A stretch of DNA of 64,000 nt, taken from Heterocephalus glaber (Eukaryota; Chordata; Mammalia; Rodentia; Bathyergidae). The position numbers and the translations under genes were made by a program. Position 1 is the first letter of the stretch, and every line of letters begins with the position of its first letter. The notes beneath the pieces are model-generated. The model was not told the DNA's origin, did not search any database, and saw only the letters and a program-made list of their open reading frames with translations. The DNA lies in NCBI RefSeq assembly GCF_000247695.1, contig NW_004624805.1:1925307-1989306 (forward strand). Direction: 5' to 3'. Of this stretch, positions 58,571 to 64,000 are shown piece after piece.

Positions 58571-59265
58571 TACGGGCTCACAGCCCACAGCTGACTGCCA
58601 CCCGCTTCACTTTTTCATTTGTGAAATGGAGTTGGGGATCACAATGGTTTCCTCCTACCAGGGTTTGCCAGGAGAATTCTACAGGGCCCCGAGAGCCCGT
58701 TGAGCTCTGGAAAAGTCATCGAGAAACAGGAATCATGACTACACCACTTGAAATAAAGATAAGCTTTTCCTCATGTGTTTCCGTATCTTCATTTCCTTTA
58801 CACTTTTAGTCTCATTCCTCTTTCAGTGCAGGTTTTGAGTCCTACCTCCTTCCTCTGATATTCGTAATTAATCCATAAAGTCTGCCTAAGAAGACGGGAA
58901 GTAGGGTGCACGCAGGGACATGGTAGGAGCCATCTTTCCTTTTCCTGACTAACAGACTGCCCATTTGGATATAGTTTGTAATTGAATTTACATTTACAAT
59001 AAGCCTCAGACTCAGGATTTGGACTAGAGTGGTAAGGAGAGGGAGAGGGAAGTCCAAACCCTATAATTAACAAAGTCATAGCCACTTTGTTGTGTACAGT
59101 TAGAAACAAACACTCTGATTTTCTGAGGCTCTCTTGAGTAAAAATGGAACAAAACAGAACATGAAATTTGACCTAAAGCAAAACAAAACAAAAAGAAGAA
59201 TCTTAGCGACAATGCCATTTAAAAATAACTTTAACATTTCTATGTTTTTCCTCCTTAAGACAAGC
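58571..59265. other. Unassigned stretch
   Basis: Nothing supported. Confidence 0.35.
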
Positions 59266-59460
59266 TTTAGCTAGGCAGAGTGGCACACACTTATAATTCC
59301 AGGGCTCTGGGAGGCCGGGGCAGGAGGGTTGCAAGGTTGAGTGCACCTGGGCCATTTCATTACACAAGACCTTGTCTTAAAATAAAAATTTAAAGAGTGG
59401 GGCTGGGGTTGTAACTCAGTGCAAAGGCCTGAGTTCAATCCCCGTACTGCCTCCCCCAAA
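59266..59460 (+). repeat. B1-dID composite SINE
   Basis: GGCAGAGTGGCACACACTTA (B1) and GGGCTGGGGTTGTAACTCAG (dID). Confidence 0.9.
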
Positions 59461-60261
59461 AGACAAATATCACAAAACAATGAAACTGTCTTTATTTTTA
59501 AAATTTTTCTGCAGTGACCCGGAATGCTGACAGTAGACTGTGTCATCCTGAGAAACAATGAGAAAGAATGCTTGTGCGTCCTCCTGACCTACTCCAGAGT
59601 TTTGGTACTGAGTCGCTGCTTAGATATTGCAAATGTGGTGCTCTGCCTGCTCGCAGTTAGAAGGCAGGGATCCCCTCTCCCCAAGATCCACTGCTGGGCC
59701 AAATTTGCTTCGAATGGATCCTGAACATGGATAAAACTGAAATCAAATGCACAGACCTTTATTTCTGCACCAGAACTTTGCAGTTGTGCTTTGCCTGAAC
59801 AGCACACCCCTCATGGTCCAGGACAGCGAGGTCTCACTGAACCCAAAGGCCTTGGTCAGCCCAATTGGGCCTCTTCCAGGACCCAAGGGAGTCTTCGTGT
59901 CCAGTGGGAGTCTGAGGTGAGAAGGAATTCCTCCTCTTCTTCCGGGCCTAGTTCCTAAATGAGTCCGTGTTTTGTATGTTGCTCTGCAGTTTCCTCCTCC
60001 TGTAGGGTGGAGGAAGGAAGAAGCAGCAAAATCTCACCTTTGCTCTTCCTCTGGTTGCCTCTTACAGCCTTGCAAATCACTCTCCCAAGCAAAAAAAAAG
60101 CAGAAATCCATTGATTCTGAACTTTTCCGGATTTATTAGTGAACCTTTCCAAAAGCTTTTTTTTTTTTTAAGTGGCCACTTTTCCCCTTGGAAACATAGA
60201 ATTACTTTTTGGAAAGAAGAGTACATTGAATTTACTCTTTTGGTAGTGTCCGCTCCACCCT

Positions 60262-60342
60262 TTTGGGGGTTCCAGGAGAGTGACCCCGGGGCTTCACACT
60301 TGCTAGGCAAATACTACTACTGAGCTGCACCCCAAGCCCAGA
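60262..60342 (-). repeat. Diverged ID-type SINE
   Basis: GCTTCACACTTGCTAGGCAA and CTACTGAGCTGCACCCCAAG. Confidence 0.85.
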
Positions 60343-60877
60343 ACACCAAGGTCTAGGTGTAATTTCAGTGACTAGCATCAGGATACGTTTTGCAAAGTCA
60401 TAAAATGTCAAACTTAATGTGAAGTGCATTCCCGAACCTCGTAGCACCCAGAAGCTGTGATTCTGGTCCAACAGTGCCTTTTTCACAGAAAGACTAAAAA
60501 GTCTTTCATGGTCTCATTTTGACAATCATTCACCTTATCCTGAACACTGTCCTAAGAGAATTTCCTTTCAAAAAGAAGCAAGTGAGACATGGAGAATTTT
60601 CTATGCCATTGAATTAGTGGAAGAACAGCGGTCTATTTCCAGAATAATCAAGCAGCCCAGAGACATTCAGCTTTGCACTGAAGAGTGAGTATTTGATATT
60701 TCAGAAGGAAAAGAAATGATACAAAGGAAATAGCAAGACACTAGTAAAATGCTAGAATTTGACAGGTACGTGGTCGGGCTACTCAGAGCTCTTACCAGAG
60801 GCTGCCTCAAAGGGTCACTAGAATGCTGGGCACCTAGAAGTCAATGCTTCACTTCCCAAGTTTTCCTTTAAATGAAT
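60343..60877. other. Unassigned stretch
   Basis: Nothing supported. Confidence 0.35.
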
Positions 60878-60975
60878 GTATGAGAGAGGCAGGGAGGGAA
60901 AAGGAGGGGGGAGAGGAGGGAGAGGGAGGGAGGGAAGGAGAGAGAAATGAAACCAATGAGGGAGAAGAAAAACAG
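60878..60975. repeat. Polypurine tract with G-quadruplex motif
   Basis: About 90 bases almost without pyrimidines; GGGAGAGGGAGGGAGGG at 60918-60934 is a canonical four-run G4 motif. Confidence 0.9.
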
Positions 60976-61425
60976 GAATATCAGAAGAGCAGGAGGCAAT
61001 TAAATTTTTCTCATGGGTGCAGCAAAAGGAAACAAAGGGAACAGGTTAAGATTTAATGGAACCCCCAGTGCCGGGGTCGCGTGTGGGATTCAAGCAGCAG
61101 TTAATTGCCGAGATCTTGGTTCTGCAAGGCCAGGTTCCTGGAGTCTGTGTGAGGCACAGTTAGGATTTGGCAAACTGCACGCCCCCCACACACCCTGGCA
61201 TGTTAGCCTCATCCTGGCCTCATCAGTTTTAAATCGCCCCCAACCTTCCTTGGCCCTACAGGCAAAAGTGTAGGTTAGGGTGGGTTGGAGTGCGGTCTGC
61301 AGACTGTGGTTGTTTGGTACTGGCTCATGAGAAGTACAGAAATAGAGAGTATCATTTAGACACTCTCATAGCAATGTGGTGGAGCAATTTTACATCTGTT
61401 GAATCTAATAGTTAAAAGAAAATAG

Positions 61426-61505
61426 GGGCTGGCGGTATAGCTTAGAGATAGAGCATGTGCTTAGCATCCCAGGGCCTTAGGTTCAATCCCCAGCACTCAA
61501 GCAAA
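61426..61505 (+). repeat. Diverged ID-type SINE
   Basis: GCTGGCGGTATAGCTTAGAG and GTTCAATCCCCAGCACTCAA. Confidence 0.85.
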
Positions 61506-62564
61506 AACTGGGGCTTCATTGTACATCTCTGTTTTGAACTTCATTTCTGCTAGTGATGTATTTCTATTGTATTTAGAAGACATCAGCCGGTGGCAGATGG
61601 GGAAACACTGGCCTCTGTTACGGGAGTAAGAAGCACAGCTCCGATGCCAGGGGAGTGTTTCTGGGCACAAAGGCATTGTCCTCCTCCCGCAAATGTAGAT
61701 GGGGTGGATTAAGGGGGTGGTCGGGAGAGGGGCAGCGACGTTCCTTAGAGCAAAGCTCCAAGACGCTTGTCTCAGGACTGCCTGGACAATTTTCAGTTGG
61801 TCCTCATTGGAATGTGGAAATGCAATTGGTTTGAAGTCATATTCTGTGACCTCGCTAAACACTTACTTGGTCTAGCAGCTTTTTAATAGATTCTTCGGAG
61901 ATTTTTCTGTCTCATCTGAGCATAAAGGTAGTTTCATTTCCTCTCCCCCATCTGCATCACGGTGACTTCTTCTTCTAGCTCCTTTCCTCAAGGGCCCGCA
62001 TTCCAGTGTTAAATGGGAGCAGAGGAAGGGACGATCTTGCCTGCTCCCAGCCTGGGGAAGCACTGAGGTTTGTGCTTTGGGGGACAGTGACTACTTCCTG
62101 AAGAATGAAGAATGCTTTTTGTGACTCTGAGGAAGGACCCTTAATTTCCCAATTTTTTTTTTTTTTTACCCTGAATTGATGTTGAATTCTGTCAAAGACT
62201 TTTTCTGCACCTCTACAGATAATCATATGTTTTTTCTTTCATTTCTTGGTATAGAAATTTACATTGTGTTCGGAATCTCGAACTTGATTTGCATGCCCAG
62301 TATAAATCCCTCTCAGTCAAATGTATTATCGTTTTTATATGTTACTGGATTAAATATGCTAGCATTTGGTTGAGGATTTTACATTATCTTCACGAGGCAT
62401 ATTTATGTTTTTTTGTAATGTTTTTATCTGGTTTTGATATGAGGTAATTCTGGCCTCATAGAATGAGTTCAGAAGTGTTGCCTCCTATTCTGTACAATGG
62501 CAAAGTTGGTGTAGAAATGGTATTATTTCTTTCTTAAAAATGTTCTGTCAAGAAGCCGGGCATA

Positions 62565-62645
62565 GCCGGGGATTTAGCTCAGTGGTTTCGCCGCCTGCTG
62601 TGCAAGCCCAAGGGCCCGAGTTCAATCCCCGGTACCGAAAAATAA
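62565..62645 (+). repeat. ID SINE at the head of a B1-dID
   Basis: Intact ID body. AGAAGCCGGGC before it and AGAAGCTGGGC after it suggest insertion at the 5' end of the B1-dID that follows. Confidence 0.93.
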
Positions 62646-62649
62646 AAGA

Positions 62650-62845
62650 AGCTGGGCGTGTTGGCACCTGCTTTTAATCCTAGCACTCAGGAGGCTGAAG
62701 CAGGAAGATCGTAAATTCAAGTCCCACCTGGGCAATTTAGTGACTTAGTGGGACCCTGCCTTAAAATGAAAAAATAAAAAGGGCTGGGAATGTAGCCCAG
62801 TGTGATGGCCCTAGTTTCAATACCAGTACCACCACCACCAGAGAA
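62650..62845 (+). repeat. B1-dID composite SINE
   Basis: GCTGGGCGTGTTGGCACCTG (B1), GGGCTGGGAATGTAGCCCAG (dID). Confidence 0.9.
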
Positions 62846-63008
62846 AAATATTTTGTCAAATTTCCAGTGAAGCAGTTAGGGTTTGGAGCTTTCTTTGTTG
62901 GAAGACTTGTAATTACAAATGCAATTGCTTTAGTAGAAAGGGATTATTCCTATTGCCCATTCATCTTGGGTGAGCTCTGGAAGTTTGGGTCTTTCAAGAA
63001 ATGTAGCC

Positions 63009-63172
63009 CTAGCTGGGTGTGGTGGCCCATGCCTGCAATTCCAGCACTGGGGAGGCTGAGGCAGGAGGATTGGTATGAGTTCGAGGCCAGCCTGAGCCAC
63101 ATAGTGAGTTCAGGGCCAGCCTGAACTACAAAGCGAGACTGTCTCAAAAACAAAAACAAAGCAAAATAACAA
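63009..63172 (+). repeat. B1 SINE with internal duplication
   Basis: TTCGAGGCCAGCCTGAGCCA is repeated as TTCAGGGCCAGCCTGAACTA. Confidence 0.95.
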
Positions 63173-63473
63173 CAAAAAAGAAATGTGACCCTTTCCTGAA
63201 AGTTGTTGAATATATGGACCTTGAGTTATTCACGGCATTGTCTTGCTACCCCTTTGGTGTTTGGAGGCCCTTTAGTAAATTCCCCTTTTGTGTTCCAGAT
63301 ATTAGTAATTTGTGCCTTCCCTCCATTTTCTTTCATTCAGTCTGGGCCAAAGTTCACAATCTTATTGATTTACAGACAACACCATTGCCTTTGTTGACTT
63401 GCTCATTTATTTTTCTATTTTTATTTCTTCCTTTTGCTTCTTTGCGGTTTAATTTGCCCTCCCTGTGGTAGGG

Positions 63474-63735
63474 ATGAAGACCGGTGCCCACTGCCTGCCC
63501 AGAGAGTGCTCTGCCACTGGCTTGTGCTCCCAGCCCTGAGTTGCGTTGGTGTTTTTTGGTACTGGGGACTGAACCCAAGGCTTTCACACTGAGATGCATC
63601 TCAGCGCCTTTTTGCATTTATACAGGATCTTGATAAGTCACTAGGTTGCCCAGGCAGGGCTGGAATTGCTGTGATCCTCCTGTTTCAGCCTCCCAGAGTG
63701 CTGGGATCACAGGCATGAGCCACCACTTCTGGCTT
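63474..63735 (-). repeat. B1-dID composite SINE next to a dID relic
   Basis: GGTACTGGGGACTGAACCCA and GAGTGCTGGGATCACAGGCA; a degraded ID relic lies at 63474-63537. Confidence 0.88.
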
Positions 63736-64000
63736 AGTTTATTTATTTTTTCTTTCTTGACTTAGTGTTTTTTATGGCTTCATTTTATCTCCTCTATTGG
63801 CTTTTCATTTAAACCTGTTATTTTTTTTAAATTTTTTAATTTTTTTCCCCTTTCCTTGCCCTCCCTTCACCCCCTCCACCCTTCCCTATTTGCAAAGACT
63901 TTGTTTCCATTTTTTTCCTCTTCTCATATTTTTTCCTTTCCCTTTTTTCCCTTCCCCTACCCCTCCCAATTCCCCTGCTCTTTTAGACCTTTTCTTCCTG

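Larger units (their letters stand above)
61870..64000 (-). mobile_element. Antisense L1 ORF2 region with nested SINEs
   Basis: Reverse L1 blocks in order: GGTAGTTTCATTTCCTCTCC, TTGATGTTGAATTCTGTCAA, GCTAGCATTTGGTTGAGGAT, TAATTCTGGCCTCATAGAAT, TTTCTTTGTTGGAAGACTTG, GTGCCTTCCCTCCATTTTCT. Broken by SINEs at 62565-62845, 63009-63172 and 63474-63735. It runs off the window edge in a pyrimidine-rich tract (63836-64000). Confidence 0.85.

Noticed and set aside
1..64000. tRNA genes at the many GGGGATTTAGCTCAGTGG...GTTCGATCC sites
   Set aside because: These are tRNA-derived ID SINEs: no cloverleaf anticodon arm, A-rich tails and target duplications.
1..64000. CRISPR arrays, bacterial operons, integrated virus genes
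   Set aside because: No spaced direct repeats, no dense bacterial-type frames and no viral gag, pol or env frames; LTRs seen are solo and old.

Overview
The window is mammalian nuclear DNA, almost certainly from a rodent outside the mouse/rat group. It is packed with 7SL-derived B1 SINEs, tRNA-derived ID-type SINEs and the B1-dID composite SINE described from squirrel-, dormouse-, beaver- and cavy-related rodents. It also carries old L1, L2, MIR, MER5-type and MaLR-type LTR fragments. I cannot fix the species from sequence alone. There is no bacterial, plasmid or CRISPR content.

The one gene I can name is BAMBI (BMP and activin membrane-bound inhibitor) on the + strand at about 41.8-46.25 kb. 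All three coding exons are present with intact splice sites and join into a 260-codon frame, the length known for the human protein. A CpG island, a CCAAT box, GC boxes, a TATA-like box and a strong CTCF-type motif lie at its promoter. The interval 39.9-46.25 kb is nearly free of recognisable SINEs and LINEs, unlike everything around it.

At the left end (3.87-5.02 kb) a small CpG-rich promoter appears to serve two divergent genes I do not recognise. Each contributes one N-terminal coding exon with consensus splice signals; the minus gene runs left and the plus gene runs right. A second, orphan CpG island lies at 32.6-33.7 kb, about 8 kb upstream of BAMBI. At 55.7-57.0 kb lies a decayed, apparently intron-less PRAME-family pseudogene on the minus strand.

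Layout: 1-3.5 kb L1, LTR and SINE mosaic; 3.8-5.1 kb divergent first exons; 5.1-15.9 kb mostly old repeats (LTR, L2, L1, MER5A) and unexplained unique DNA; 15.9-20.6 kb a long antisense L1; 22.2-23.8 kb antisense L1 with nested SINEs; 24-32.5 kb old repeats and unique DNA; 32.6-33.7 kb CpG island; 35.6-37.25 kb nested L1/B1/ID/LTR; 39.7-39.9 kb tandem ID pair; 41.4-46.25 kb BAMBI; 46.3-55 kb SINE-rich flank with one small mariner-like element; 55.7-57 kb PRAME relic; 57.7-58.6 kb inverted LTR pair; 61.9-64 kb antisense L1. Repeat family names are pattern-recognition calls, not alignments.
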